Part shown: positions 35,050-47,649 of the stretch, one piece after another | Layout of the letters: every line of letters starts with the position of its first letter | Position numbering within the stretch: the stretch's first letter is position 1 | NCBI GenBank assembly: GCA_013076295.1 | Contig: RQOL01000715.1 | Location: forward strand, 62,001 to 126,000 | DNA length: 64,000 nt | From: Sanderia malayensis | Taxonomy: Eukaryota; Cnidaria; Scyphozoa; Semaeostomeae; Pelagiidae | Reading direction: 5' to 3' | Program-made: the position numbers and the translations under genes | The notes under the pieces: model-generated | Databases searched by the model: none | Seen by the model: the letters and a program-made list of their open reading frames with translations, nothing else | Told to the model about the DNA's origin: nothing

Positions 35050-36332
35050 ACAAAAAATATCATTAATCATTTCCAGAATATATTTATACGTTTTTACGTA
35101 TTTACGTCCCAGTTAGAAAAAGAAGAAATGTGACTCAACCAGGATCTGATTTCAAACCATTTATCTGCCGAAGCTGTTTTGATTTTCAATTCAGCATCTT
35201 CACTGAACAACACCTTCAAAACAAATATTCAGACGTCAAACCAGCTGGTATAGGCAAGCTAAGGCAGCAAGGTTACAAGGCTTTGGTCGCCTTAGAAGCG
35301 ACATCTAAAACGTAGCCATCTTCTACGTTGGTGCGTAAGCTAGTCTCACATTGCATAATCCTCTTGCTTCCCTGTGCTCTATTTCACATCGCTATGGGAA
35401 AAATGCAATCGATGCAATCTGGGTAATTAGAAAGGTTTCCTGGATTTGAGGATGGCAACATTTTAACTCGATTCAGGCTTGCCAAACATGGGCAATCTAC
35501 ATGTACTTGTTTTGCTGCAAGTCCATAGTCTACGAAGCAGGGTAGCGCTCTGCATTAAGGCAAGCAAAATCAAATATGATGAACAATTAGAAAATGCAAA
35601 AATGTGAATACCGTGCCATGTCCATTTGCTTCAAAATATATACCAATATACCAATATCAAAAACCTTTGCTTTGTGTTGCAAATGTTTCACTCGTGTTTT
35701 CGTGCATGCCACTGGCACTTTCTACAAGAGGCGTCGATGATAAACGTTATCATTGTCACCCAGGAGAAGCTCGTTTATATCTTATAGAAGGAAAGAAATC
35801 CAAAATGATACACTTCCAGGAGGCAAAGTATATGACTACACAAGTTGATATCTTCAAAACGGGGAAGTTTGTTTATCCCATTGATAAACAATGCGAAATG
35901 CTACATTCCCAGGAGGATAAGCTACATGGCTCAAGTTTATATTTGGCAATAACTCCTTATCTCTTTTAGAAACGGAGAAAGCTATTGAAGAGACAATATA
36001 CATATGCAAAAGGTGGATCTCTAGACAGTAAGAGATTGCTAATAATATATTACCATAGACTCAGTAAGGTATTCAATGGAACTACCATTCGCATATACAG
36101 TCTGTATAACACCGGAAGGAAAAGCATTGATTGATGAATAAATAAACAGGCGCATAAAAGTATGCATGAATGCAAAAGTACTATCAGCCTACCGTTTGCT
36201 TGTTTGAATCCTCTAGCATTGCTGGTCTCGTTTATTTTGATCTGAAAGACTATTGGCTTCAATAGTGCTTAATGTCATTCGTCAGCTAGGCTGGCAATTA
36301 GTAACGGTAATACGCACCTGTATCAAGCAGGC
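35050..36332. other. no gene seen
   Basis: About 1.3 kb between the PGM3 relic and inner arm 2. Short open frames (for example at 35604-35969) show no splice partners or recognisable motifs. Confidence 0.45.
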
Positions 36333-36659
36333 TCATACGTATCATTTTGAAAGCAAAACTTCATTAAAAAGAGAAGTAAGACACTTCAATTATGTGCAAT
36401 ATATAAGCCTTCAACACGAAATAAAGAAACGTAAAAATATTATTTAATATTTCTATCAGTGCCTCAATGCAAATTTAATGTGCATATTTTTGTTGTTAAT
36501 CTAACTTATAATGTTGATTAATACATTACGAAGTCACTACATTGTTTCAGTAAGAGCCTCAGGCGGCTGACCTATATCTTTAGTTTTTCTATCCGTGTTT
36601 TGATTTCTTGGGCATTTTCTACCGAGTTGTATTCAGCCTGTTGCCGGAGAATGGAAATG

Positions 36660-38881
36660 TTATTCTCTGTATTGACAGTTAACTTTCTCCCTTCTGCCGA
36701 CATTTTTCCATGCCTCTGTCACCATCTGGGTTGAATGCATCAACGCATTGTCAAACTTCATCCTTTTCAGTGACAGAGAGATTGAGCTTCGGTTAGGGAA
36801 TGCAAAGTCACGACAGCTGTTTTTGCACTCAACATCCTCAGAGTTACACGTATTTCTCTCAGGCTCAATTTTGCATCTTTTACGCTTTCTTGAAGCGTCT
36901 TTTCTAGAATTTTCCAGCCTGGTAGCACCTTCTTCATTTCTTTTAATTTCCCAAACTTCATTGAATTTTCTCACAAAAGTGAGCACAATCTTCTTGGTGG
37001 ATGTTGGCTTTCTTGCTGCTACCGTTGCTTGTTCTTCACTTGCAGACGGATTTTTTTCCCTGAAGCTAGTTGCGCTGTAAAACTTTCGTCTGTTCTTCTC
37101 CTTCTCGTAATCTTCCATCATTGTTTTATTGCTCTTCGTCTCCTCAGCCTCTTCTGTTGTTATTTCTTGAACGTTTGACTTACACTGACCCTGATCTTTA
37201 GTGGCCCCATGTGATCGTTGAGAAATGCATATCTTCTTAAATATATACTTCCCCGTAAACTTAGGTTCACCCATTTGGAATAGATTAGTATTTTCCAAGC
37301 GGCGTTGCTCTCTTCTTTCAATAGATTTGACCCTGCATTTCTGTATAACCTTCATGATGTTTCTTCGCAACCTGTGCATTTCGTTCTTCCATTTGCCAAT
37401 CTGCGGGCTGCATTTCTCATAGGTCAATTGAATGTATTCCTTCCAAAGGATGGCATCGTCTTCTTCCTGCAATTATATTGTATACACTTAAGACTTGATA
37501 TTATGAATTGCTGTCGAAATTTCTCAGATGTTACATTGCTTTGCAGGACTCTAGAGGTTTCGTGTTTATGTAAGCCCTCACAAACTCTATCATCTATCTC
37601 CCATGCTCATACTAGCAGTGTTTCAGGTTTTTGCAACCTGAATTCAATAGACAACGTCTTGTTTCAGGAGTCACGTTTTGCTATTTACTTCAACCCGCTT
37701 GGCAATGATAGAATACGATGCTTCCTGGGGTTTAGCAGGACTAATGATACCAACCGTTTGAGATATGTCGTACAGAAAGTTGTCCCAGATATACATGACC
37801 TCTTTGGTGCAATTACAAGTGGCCAAGAGGCTGGTCGAAACCTCTTCATTGTCGCTCTAAAAATAACAACATTTCACATGCATTATTTAATGTCCGAGTA
37901 CTGGAAATTGTTTACAATAAAATGTATGTAGCTTTGTACTGAATTAATTGAGGGAACACTTACTGCAGCATGCAACTGAGCTATATCGTCCAATATCTTT
38001 GTTGTCTGGTTTCGTATCTGTGTAAATAGACACGAATCTTTTACAGTAAGATGGCAGTACTGTGTTGTACAAGAAAGATGAAACAGTTTCTTAGCATGTG
38101 GCTGCTTTTCATTGAAGGGAGTCTTACCTGATGAAATGCAAAGTTTCTGTAAGACAATCGAAGCAACTTCTCCATGATTCCGCAATTAGTTATATCAAAG
38201 AGTTTTCGAATGCTCTTGTTCAGAAGGCCTGTCATAAGCAGCGATATGCATTGTTACTGATACTTGTACTTATAATTCAATGGAGTTTGTCAATTGTGCG
38301 TATATTGGGTGTCCTATAAAAATTATTTTGAGTTCATACCAATTTTATCCACCATTTTATTGTAACAACCGGCTAAATCTGTAAGATTGTGATGGCGTAG
38401 CTAATCAACAAAAGAAGTATTCATTGTTATTTTTACTGTTGTTATCTTATGTTTTCATTTGCTTATTTACTTGCTTGGTTTTGGATTGATCCATCTTTAT
38501 TTTATTGATTTATTTACTTTCTTTTATATAACATTTGTTTCAATGTTGATTTTTTTGTTGTCGGAATGTCAAAGCAAGGTTTTTCTCAATCATTCTAGAA
38601 TAGAAGCAAAACTTCGACAGATGTAAAGCTTCAAGTTTTTAATTAAGTTTTTTTGAAAGACCAGAAAATCTCCTCAATATTATTCATAATGCCTTGATGC
38701 CAGCTACTAACTTAAATCTAACTCAATTGTAGATTGCCAAAAGACTATCCTGTTTAGTTTTGTATTTCCTTCGTCTTAGCAAGATGATGAATCCATGTTT
38801 ATCTACCTGATTTACTGCACTCGGTTTGCCGCTTTGAGAGGCAACAAAATTCGAGTATCGTTTTCGAACGATGAGTTCCAT
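36660..38881 (-). CDS. family B lysine-rich protein, copy B2
   Basis: Mirror copy of B1. Exons on the minus strand: 38881-38807, 38228-38128, 38017-37964, 37856-37755 and 37466-36660. All splice borders and frames of B1 are kept. The last exon begins EEDDAILWKEYIQLTYEKCS and ends QYRE. Differences from B1 are mostly amino-acid changes (for example KKCNRQIVKW to EKCSPQIGKW, KKRRKFYCQT to KNRRKFYSAT), with no stop or frameshift. So both copies remain open, unlike A1. The phase conflict between exons 1 and 2 is the same as in B1. Its start lies 59 bp from the divergent small ORF at 38941. Confidence 0.65.
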
Positions 38882-38940
38882 CGTTTTCACTCAATTTAAC
38901 CAATAAGTAAACTATCTAGTCGTAATATTTGGTCGTTAAT

Positions 38941-39219
38941 ATGAACAATTTGCTTGTAAAATTCGTGCGTGGGTCCTCGAAGGCTAATAGCAAACAAGGA
39001 GAAATTGGATTTCAGTTGTATCAACAATATACCGTTTTGGTATTCATAAAACGTCACAATTATTTCAAGGTATTAGTTGCCAGGGAACTTCGGCAATCAG
39101 GCTTTGCGAAGCTCATGTTGGGTCCAGACCTCAATTTCTACAAACGCGTATTGCTTGATTTAATCTTAATTTTAGTGACGGAGTTTTATGTCCACTTTGG
39201 TTATATTCCTGTTTCTTAA
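38941..39219 (+). CDS. small conserved ORF divergent from family B copy B2
   Basis: Begins MNNLLVKFVRGSSKANSKQG and ends FYVHFGYIPVS. It is the partner of 28129-28419, four residues shorter in the hydrophobic stretch, with the frame preserved. Confidence 0.45.
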   Translation: MNNLLVKFVRGSSKANSKQGEIGFQLYQQYTVLVFIKRHNYFKVLVARELRQSGFAKLMLGPDLNFYKRVLLDLILILVTEFYVHFGYIPVS

Positions 39220-39369
39220 TTTCGTATTCTGGTCTTCGGTGGAGAAATAAAAACTGTTAATTTTGTGTTTGTGTATTTGTACTACCATGCGAAACGTTAA
39301 TCTCGACTTGACGTTGAGGCTATTTCGAAAATGAGACCAATGCTATTATCCCTTATTTGCAATAACCAT

Positions 39370-40220
39370 GTGATATGTAAAACCAGTAGTCTGATTCGTT
39401 ACACCATGTGTTACTACCTTACATCATTTGCTTACATGAAACGTCTAGCTTCCCTGTTTCGTTTTCTATGAACCTACCATGGTCAGAACCTAAAATAAGA
39501 AACAAAAATTCACTTACCTAGACAATGTTGTTTCTAGAGAAAATCTCATAAAATATTGACAATTTTATTTTGCGCTATAATCACAGGGGTCTGCTGAGGA
39601 AACAACATTGTTTTAATCCAGTGGGTGTTGAATAACGCCACGAAAACAAGAGTTTTCTGCGTTTATAGTCTTTTTACGTAATTTTAGAAGTTCCTAGGAC
39701 TGTTCTGGTTTCTTGTAGACACACATCGATATCTCGTAGATATACTTGCAGTGACCATAGAAACACAAAGCTAAACGGGGTAATCGGTTTGCCAATTACT
39801 ATGGAGTGAGATTTCAGTTGATAGAAGATATTAAGGCATAACTGAAAGGATTTAATTAGATATTTATGAGTTTATGTGGCATGTTCATGTTCCAAGCAGA
39901 TTGAGTCAGAAAATACAAACGAATAAGCAACCAACTCCTTTATAATCAACTCAAGACTAAATCATTTTACAAACATACACAATTATTATCAAGACTTCTG
40001 ACTCTTATCAAGCAACGGACACAAATGAATAGGAAATAACAATAACACAACTACGACTACAAACTTAGTTACAAACCAAGAAATCAAGATAACAAACTAA
40101 CACATAAAAACATTCAAGAGAAGAGGATAAAATATTAAATACAATTATGATGGTAAGCATCAAGCATAGTTGGCGCCAGCATTTCATTTATAAGAAAACT
40201 AAAAGTTTAAACCTGGCGTT
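39370..40220. other. no gene seen
   Basis: AT-rich stretch between inner arm 2 and the mosaic pseudogene. No conserved exon or repeat end was recognised. Confidence 0.45.
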
Positions 40221-40224
40221 TAGT

Positions 40225-42225
40225 CCTCAAATGATTGATAAAAATTTGTCTTGATATTCCGATACACTATACACGATACACTGAATAACAGCATGAAGTA
40301 TAATAACAGCTATTACAAGAAAGTAATTAAGTAAGCCAATCTAAACAAAAGGATGAATCGATTAACAAGTAAATAACTCATGAAGCGAAATATCAGATAC
40401 GCGTGAGTAAGTAAAAGTATCATTTTCTTATATTGTTAGCTACCGATTCAAAATTTTCGATGGAATTGGTATGCACTCTGGATAATGTAGATACCACAAC
40501 AAATACCAGTAAAGGAATTCGTAATAATGTATATTTTCTCTTATAAGAGGGTTCTAAAAAAAGAATATGAAATATTTGTTTGATATAACAGATTGTAATG
40601 GCACCACCATCAGAAATTTTCTTCCTACAGAAACATTGCATGGGGTCAGGCTATGTTTCCAGGGTGGCAGGGAGATTAATAATAAAGTTTGTGAGGGCTT
40701 ACATAAACATGCAACTTCTAGAGTCCTGCAAACCAATGTAATATCTGAGAAATACCGATAGCAATTCAAAATGTCAAGCCTTCATTGCAATAAATATCAT
40801 TGCAGGAACAAGACGATGTCATCCTTTGGAAAGCATACATTGAATTGGCATATAAGAAATGCAGCCTGCAGATGGGAAAATGGAAGAACGAAATGCACAG
40901 GTTGCGAAGAATTATCATCAATGTTATCCAGAAATGCAGGGTAAAGTCTATTGAAGGAATAACGCAACCCCGCATAAAGAAGTGTTTTGAAAAACAGCAA
41001 GATATACGAAAGAGAGCCTGACAGGAAAGCAGGCAAACTGCTGGAGGAAAATTCCCGCAATTCGAGATGATCTCACCGAGGTGATAGCCTCTTGCAAGAC
41101 GAGAACATACGAGCAACCACAGATATGCTACAGCACGACAAGTCACCTATTTCATATGGGCAGTCTGAGATTCGACAAAGAGTGCTTGGATGAAGCGTGG
41201 AACAGTTTATCTTCTCTCCACAAAAACTGCAATAAAAAGTGAACGAGACACCGCAAAGAAAAGTGTAGAGCAACCAAAATACTTTCAATGAAAGAAAATA
41301 AAGGTCCATCATCTTCGTGCAACATCAATTCTACTTAGATGGCTAAGAAAATAACTGGTGCTGAATATTGGGCAAGAAAGAGAAACAATTCTAAATGCCC
41401 GTGGGCAAAGAATGTGAGGAGTGCTTCAGGAAAACATTCACAAACGTGTAGCTGAAGAGTTCGACAGAAACACAAAGAAAATAATACAAGTCTACCTGTC
41501 AAGAAAGGAAAACGAAGCAAGAAGTAAGATCCCAGTTGCCGAGCATCGAAACAAGAACGATACTCAAATTCATTTCGAAAAACAAAAGAAGTCTCAGCAT
41601 GACGACAATGCAGCATTGACATTTCGGAAGCCTGTTTCTCCACGACCAACTAATGTAGCGAGAAAAAAAAAATTCTTGTCAGGTCAGCGAAAGCGAAGAA
41701 GATGGACGGGATAACAAGACAACTTACGCAAGGAGGAAAAAAGAATATCATGCCGGTGACTAGTAGCGGAGATGAATTCACCATGAAGATCTCTCTGTTC
41801 ACATTCGTTAATAGGGCTGCATTGTAATACGCAATTTTCAATCCCCCAAAATACGGATAAGCCTCAAAAAGAGAAACTCAGACGAGAAGGCAAAGAGCAG
41901 GATATCGCAAAATATGGAACAAAAGAAGGAGATGACCACGTCATAAAAGCAGCAAATGCTCAGAATTGGCCTCTGAGAGAAAAGATAGCAGAGATGCTCT
42001 AGTCGTAATTTGTGCCACACGGTAACAACAAATGGTGACAAGGCAATCAAAGGCAACGACACGCACCAATCATATCGTTCCCTACAACCAATGGAAGCCA
42101 ATGACATGGCAAAGCGTGTTCTCAAAGAAAGTGAAGCGAAATCTGTAGCCTCAAAAGTTGGAGCTAACACAAAAACAAAAGTAAAAAAGAAGGTATGTGC
42201 TGCTAAAAGAGTCGTCCGTAATTAA
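40225..42225 (+). pseudogene. family A/B mosaic pseudogene (copy D)
   Basis: The 5' part follows family B: an intron-1-like segment (TGATTGATAAAAATTTGTCTTG), intron 4 (TTTGTGAGGGCTTACATAAAC) and exon 5 at 40806 (EQDDVILWKAYIELAYKKCS, then RLRRIIINVIQKCRVKSIE). After about 41,000 the sequence follows family A: IRDDLTEVIASCKTRTYEQP, SHLFHMGSLRFDKECLDEAW, then AKKITGAEYWARKRNNSKCP and RVAEEFDRNTKKIIQVYLS. Stops at 41,019-41,021 and after NCNKK (about 41,242), and several frame changes, rule out one product. It ends KTKVKKKVCAAKRVVRN at 42,225, where LINE sequence begins. It shows directly that A and B share one gene architecture. Confidence 0.75.
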
Positions 42226-42229
42226 TAAC

Positions 42230-42610
42230 CCGTATCATGAAAATATGAGTATTAAAATTATATCTCTTAACGTACACGACTTAAGACGTTTTGATAAGTG
42301 CCAGGATTTAATTTTTTGGCTTGGTACTATTTATTTCGATATTATATATATACAGGAGACTCATTTCACCGGCAAAGCTGACACTGTTGCTCTTTCTCGT
42401 ATTTGGGAAGGCCAAAGTTATTTTTCGTTTGGCTCCAATCATAGTGCTGGTGTTGCTGTTCTGCTCTACAAGAATTTTTCCCACAAGCTATCTTCCTGTT
42501 CATATGATATTAATGGTCGTTGGATCAATTTATCGTTAGATATTGACTCGACAGTGTTACAGCTTGTCAATATATATGGTGAAATCGGTCATCATAAAGA
42601 TGTCTGTCAC
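42230..42610 (+). mobile_element. LINE fragment: APE-type endonuclease N-terminus
   Basis: The frame at 42245 reads MSIKIISLNVHDLRRFDKCQ, then IYFDIIYIQETHFTGKADTV and GVAVLLYKNFSHKL. This is the start of an AP-endonuclease domain of non-LTR retrotransposons: N of SLNV, and E of QETH as a metal ligand. It is cut after QLVNIYGE, so most of the domain is gone. Confidence 0.8.
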
Positions 42611-43335
42611 AAGGATCTAATGTGTCCCCTTTGTTTTTCCTCCAACCACTCCCTTGAGTCTTTCCGAGACTATTGGGAATGTCTGGGAGACATTGATGAA
42701 GAGGGACTTGCCGAGCCTGACAACGATGCTCCAAAACCATCCCAAGAGACTCAGTCTTCATCAATTTGGGGAGATGAAATTCCTGCAGCTGTTGTTGAGA
42801 AAAACCTGGCCACTGATATTGTTGTTCTGGCAAGAAAAAGTCTGTCTTCACTTTCTTAGAGAGAGTCACTCTCACAACCTCATCCAACCGTGTGGATATA
42901 GCCGTGACCACGACCCGAAGACGACCCGAAGACAGCATCAATTGTTCATTCCTCCGTAGCCAATATGCTTGGCCGTTGGCGTCTACTCGCATGTTCGTAC
43001 GTTGTTCAAACACCACCGCTTCTCCATTTCTTGATATTGTCAATCCATTGTGTCTTTCTACGTCCGGATAACTCTATTCTTTCCGGATATTTCACCTTCC
43101 AAGGTACGCTTCAGAAGGCTACTTGGTCGTCTCTTCCAGTGACATACTTTACGTTCCTTCACTATCGCCCGCAGATCTTTCTCATTGATCGTCACAATCT
43201 GCACCAATACCCATTCATTCGTTCTCCTGTCTGTCCAGCTCACTGTCAACATCCTCCTCCATACCCACATTTCGAACGCTGCTATCTTCCTCTCCTCCTC
43301 TTTCCTCAATGTCCAACTTGAGAAACTAAAATCCA
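42570..43335 (-). mobile_element. LINE fragment, 3' part, minus strand
   Basis: The minus strand contains AAFEMWVWRRMLTVSWTDRR followed by TNEWVLVQIVTINEK and RRPSSLLKRTLEGE. This is the conserved tail after the reverse transcriptase of many animal non-LTR elements (F-E-M-W-x-W-R-R-M-L, W-T-D-R-R-T-N-E). The orientation is opposite to the fragments on either side, so it is an independent, nested insertion. Confidence 0.7.
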
Positions 43336-43339
43336 AAGC

Positions 43340-44817
43340 AAATGATGACCCTGTTGTTAAAATCAATGCTCAGGTTCAACAACTTGAGTTTAAGCAGATT
43401 GACAACACATATGTCGTAAACGCAATATCCAAATTACAAAATAGAAAAGCGCCAGGACCAGATAAAGTATCTACAAAGCTAGTAAAGGACGCTAGGGACT
43501 TCATCTGTAAACCATTAACTATGATCTACAACTCGTCCCTGCAAACCGGTCTTTTCCCAAATATTTGGAAGCTAGCAAATGTCACGCCTGTATTCAAGGC
43601 TGGTCCGAAAAATGACCCCAACAATTATAGACCGATCTTTGTCATTGCTATTTTCTCAAGAATCTTGGAAAAGATCGTGCACGACCAGATTTTTGAGTTT
43701 CTTCAACCAATTCTAACTCACAATCAGGCTGCTTTTAGGAAACTATATTCAACAATAACATCCTTAATAAACAGCTCTGATTCTTGGTATGAAACTATGG
43801 ACAGGGGTGAAATGAATCTGACCAGAGGAATAGCAGGCGACTGGTTTACATCATATTTGCAAAATAGGAAACAGTTTTGCACTATCAATGGACATAAATC
43901 TTCAGCTAAAATGATAACTTGTGGAATCCCCCAGGGCTCGTGTCTTGGTCCACTCCTGTTCATAATCTATCTGAATGATTTTAAAACCTGCCTTCAATTA
44001 TCTAAGGCCAGCATGTATGCAGATGACACACATGTTACTATAACATGCAAAAACCTTGAGAATCTTCTTGAGAATGCTCAAACTGAACTACTTAATATTT
44101 CGGAATGGATGAGAATTAATAAGCTTACCGCCAATCCTAATAAAACAGAATACATGCTGATTGGACACCCCCGCAGAGTTAACAAAATGGTAGTCTCTGA
44201 ACCGCTAATGCTCAACCACTCGGAAATAAAACGCGTGAATAAGACGAAATCACTAGGAGTTGTCGTGGATGAGGGTTTAAACTGGGAACAACATTTCAAA
44301 AGTGTCAAAAGAAAAGTTCGCAGAGGTCTCTCATCTTTAAAGAGACCAAAAAATCTTGTACCACAAAAACAACTTGATAATGTATATCGGGCCCTTGTGG
44401 AAAGCCACTTGCGGTATGCAAATGTAATCTGGGGAAGTATCCCAGACTACAAATTAAAAATTCTACAAAATCTACAGGATCGAGCCCGAACCATAATAGA
44501 GAGGGCAAGAATTAAAGACAATTGGTCCTATAATTGGCTCAACGTAGATCAATTGATTAAATTTGATCGATCTACGATGACCTATAAGATTATGAACAGG
44601 AGATGCCCAGATAAAAATTCTGGGAGATGCCCAAAATCAGAGAGCGAGAACGAGAAATTGCAACAATATACAAATCCCAAGATATAACCTTGAATATGTG
44701 AAAAAAGGCTTTCATTATTCAGCTCTAACTGCGCGGAACAGTATCCCAAACAATACCAGGGAGCTGCCAACTCTCCCGCAGCTCAAAAGATCTTTAGAAA
44801 ATCATCTGAAGAGCTGA
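43340..44817 (+). mobile_element. LINE reverse transcriptase fragment with internal deletion
   Basis: The frame reads KLQNRKAPGPDKVSTKLVKD, WKLANVTPVFKAGPKNDPNN, then GIPQGSCLGPLLFIIYLNDF and the catalytic box MYADDTHVTI. It continues with a thumb/tail segment (NVYRALVESHLRYANVIWGS). Between the NNYRPI block and WFTSYLQNRKQF the block carrying the first catalytic Asp (motif A, normally F-D-T-V-D-H) is missing, replaced by a short junction (ETMDRGEMNL). After a frame change at about 44,685 the C-terminus KKGFHYSALTARNSIPNN is seen, ending LENHLKS-stop at 44,817. It is dead as an enzyme. CR1/L2-like by pattern; clade not settled. Confidence 0.85.
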
Positions 44818-45009
44818 GTTAAACATAAACACGACTCCCTGGAAGAGCAGCAAAATAGGTCCCAACTAATCTTAAACATCGCTAATTACTTCTTTTTTCA
44901 GTTATTATGCATTACTTTTATATTTAGATATTATTATTGTACTATAGATCATTGTAATTTTTAGCTGAAGGGATTTTGTGTAGAAATAATTTAATATGAA
45001 TATGAAATA

Positions 45010-45990
45010 TGAACTTTCACATTCGTATACGGGCACGCTCCATACCAAGGACTTCAGCAGACGCTTCTTCTATTACTACGTCCGTTACTATTGATGTCTG
45101 GTTCTCTCTCTGTGTTTTTGATTTCTCTTTTAACTTATTGCACAGCGTGTCTTCGCAAATCATTTATAGGTTTACCTATTTTTTTGGAAACGGCGTTTCC
45201 TCCTTTCTTAATGCTACTGCAGGAATAAAAAGACATGTTGAAATGATTAATTTTAAGTAATCAAATGCATATTGAAGCGGAATGAAAAAATACACGAGCA
45301 ATACAGTAATTAATCTGCCATACCGTGTTGTTGTTGTTTCTGTGGGATGATCAACGAAAGAATTTTTGGAAACGGCGTTTCCTCCTTCTTCACGCTACTA
45401 CAAGAATACAAAGACACGTTAAAGTGAATGATTTTAGGTAATGAAATCCACATCGAAACGCAAAGAAAAAATACAAGAGCAATACGCTCATTAAACTTCC
45501 ATACCGTGTTGTTGTTGTTGCTGTGGGATGATCAACGAATTCATTTTTGGAAACAAAGTTTCCTCCCTTCTTCATGCTACTGCAAGAAAACAACGACACG
45601 CTAAAATGAATGATTTAAAAAATCAAATGCGCATTAAAACGGAACGAAAAAATACATGAGCAATACAGTCATTAAACTGCCACACCGTGTTGTTGTTGTT
45701 GCTGTGGGATGATTATGGAATTCATTTTTGGAAACGACGTTTCCTCCCTTCTTCATGTTACTACAAGAAAACAAAGACATGTTGAAATGCTTGATTTTAA
45801 ATAATCAAATGCACATTGAGGCGGAATGAAAAATTACATCAGCAATGCAGTCATTAAACTGCCATACCGTGTTGTTGTTGTTGCTGTTGGATGATCAACG
45901 AATACATTTTTAGAAACGGCGTTTCCTCCATTCTTCATGCTACTACAAGAAAACAAAAACACTTTGAAATTAATGAATTTAGATTATTAA
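45010..45990 (-). repeat. micro-exon array, right arm (5 units)
   Basis: Units near 45,930, 45,750, 45,575, 45,395 and 45,210 (minus strand). Each has the CAGTAGCATGAAGAAGG acceptor-exon start and the CG-GTATGG donor; full units encode KKGGNFVSKNEFVDHPTAT-type peptides. The last unit differs: SIKKGGNAVSKKIGKPIND then LRRHAVQ-stop in the array frame. In another frame a C-terminal-like segment (CEDTLCNKLKEKSKTQREN, then VTDVVIEEASAEVLG) ends at about 45,010. This arm may keep the true 3' end lost in the left arm. Confidence 0.7.
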
Positions 45991-46179
45991 ATGCGCATTG
46001 AAACGGAATGAAAAATTACATGAGTGGCTTCTCGTGTGCATTTTTTTAGACAATTCTAAACAAACTGCATGTTACTACCTTCAAAGTCAAAAAAATTGTC
46101 TAGAATTTTGAATCGTCGAATGCAAGACTCGGTAGATGAAGATTCACTTGTCGACGTGAAAAACGAAAGAGATTCACTC

Positions 46180-46241
46180 ACCTGTTGAAAACAGCCAGTG
46201 TTTTGATTGTTTGAACCCGTCTTTGTTTGAGCCATGATGAA
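46180..46241 (-). CDS. first exon of the micro-exon array gene, right arm
   Basis: The minus strand reads MAQTKTGSNNQNTGCFQQ from about 46,235 to a CAG-GTGAGT donor at about 46,182. It is the mirror of 21399-21452, with one L to F change. CRE-variant TGACGTAA at 46387-46394 lies about 155 bp upstream. Confidence 0.45.
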
Positions 46242-47297
46242 ACTAGTACAGCACAACTCAAATTCAGCGTGTTTCGCAAGCGAAAAAAAAAGCTACCGCA
46301 CTCTGTGACTGCTTTCAATGAATAAAAATTCACAAGGGATTTTAATTGTCCCCTCCTTATCTACTGCTGTCGATTCATTATGATTGTGACGTAATGTTTA
46401 ATTGGAAAAACTGTACAGCGGTTGTTTCCTTCGTCACAAATGGCAAAAAGTATGTCTCATCTCATCGTGCCGGACCGATGGCATGTGAGGCACCTTAACA
46501 CGACACAGTCACGCATATAATTCACGCAATGTTCAATTTGCAGCACACATTTTCACTCCCTGGTCAAACACGTGGCAATGCATGTCCTTTTGACAAACCA
46601 GATCAGCGAATAAGTCAAGCAGAGTTTCCATTTAATGCATCCCATCATTGCTGTCCACAAAAATGCTCTCAGAATTCACGACGACTTCAGTGATGCATTT
46701 GAATTCTCCAAGGAATCAGCCCCAAATCAAGACTTGTCATGTTTTGAAAACAACTTGAAACCTCGGCCTACTAAGGCCTAAATTCGATGATGCAAGCTCG
46801 ACAAAAGCGAGATAAACAAGTGTAAAAGTTCGACAACTTGATCAGACAATGAACTACCTGGCTTTGCCTCATACCTGCGTTTGTTGTCGTTCACTGCCAG
46901 CAAATCTATACTTCTAGTTAGGTAAACAGCAGATTTAATTCGTTCAGTTTCTCCAAACTCTCTTTACTTCAGAAATATTACCCTGCATTAAATGCACGCG
47001 ATGACGAATGACGAAGAAACTGTATTTGCCGCAAAAGTCTCCTCGGCCACTAGTTCCAGGCTCCTTCATTTTCCCTTTCTTCCTGTGGCAGCAGGCAGGC
47101 AGCAGTGGAGAGGCAGAGAAGACAAATCAAGATTTACAACTGGGATAACGTTTTTTATCATACTCATTGCTTGTTCACTACCATGCACAAATTGGCTATT
47201 TGCAGCTATCTGCAATATAAGTTGGAAAAATAAATGAAAATAATGAAGCATCTGATGTCAAATTGTACAGCTTTTCCATTTTTCTACAAGCAATCTA

Positions 47298-47570
47298 ATG
47301 CCAACGAGTACGTTATTCTATTCCTCGTTGATTTATAATCAGATGGACGTCCTCTTACTGGCCTTTCTTCACACTGCCACTCTGAGTGTGTTCTCACGTA
47401 TTGTTGCAGCACGACATGTGACATCTAAGTACCCTGAACCCTGGATAACGAACAAGAATGCTACTGTTAATATGCACAAAAGTGTTAATCTCAAGCAATT
47501 TGTGAAATGTCATTTACCTCATACCTTTCAACTGTCCTCCTGTGAAATCAGAAGATGTTTGACTGCTTAG
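47298..47570 (+). CDS. small ORF conserved in both outer arms, right copy
   Basis: 90 residues, partner of 20066-20338. It differs by Y/C, F/Y, N/S and C/R type changes and remains open. Function unknown. Confidence 0.35.
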   Translation: MPTSTLFYSSLIYNQMDVLLLAFLHTATLSVFSRIVAARHVTSKYPEPWITNKNATVNMHKSVNLKQFVKCHLPHTFQLSSCEIRRCLTA

Positions 47571-47649
47571 CAATGAATTTTCTACCTAAGCGGACTGGCA
47601 TTTATCGCATAATAAACTAAATTAATTTCCACCTATTTAAAAGTACACA

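Larger units (their letters stand above)
36333..39366. repeat. inner inverted arm, right
   Basis: Mirror copy of 28,013-31,033. Symmetry centre, computed from both arm ends, is 33.68-33.69 kb. Confidence 0.9.

Noticed and set aside
35604..35969. 121-residue ORF as a gene
   Set aside because: No splice partners, no recognised motif, no second copy in the duplicated regions.
36748..37931. Plus-strand ORFs of 110 and 208 residues
   Set aside because: Antisense to family B exons 4-5 and introns; the same shadows appear opposite B1 in the left arm.
42567..43043. 158-residue minus-strand ORF as a host gene
   Set aside because: It adjoins and shares orientation with the minus-strand LINE tail, so it is more likely part of nested LINE debris.
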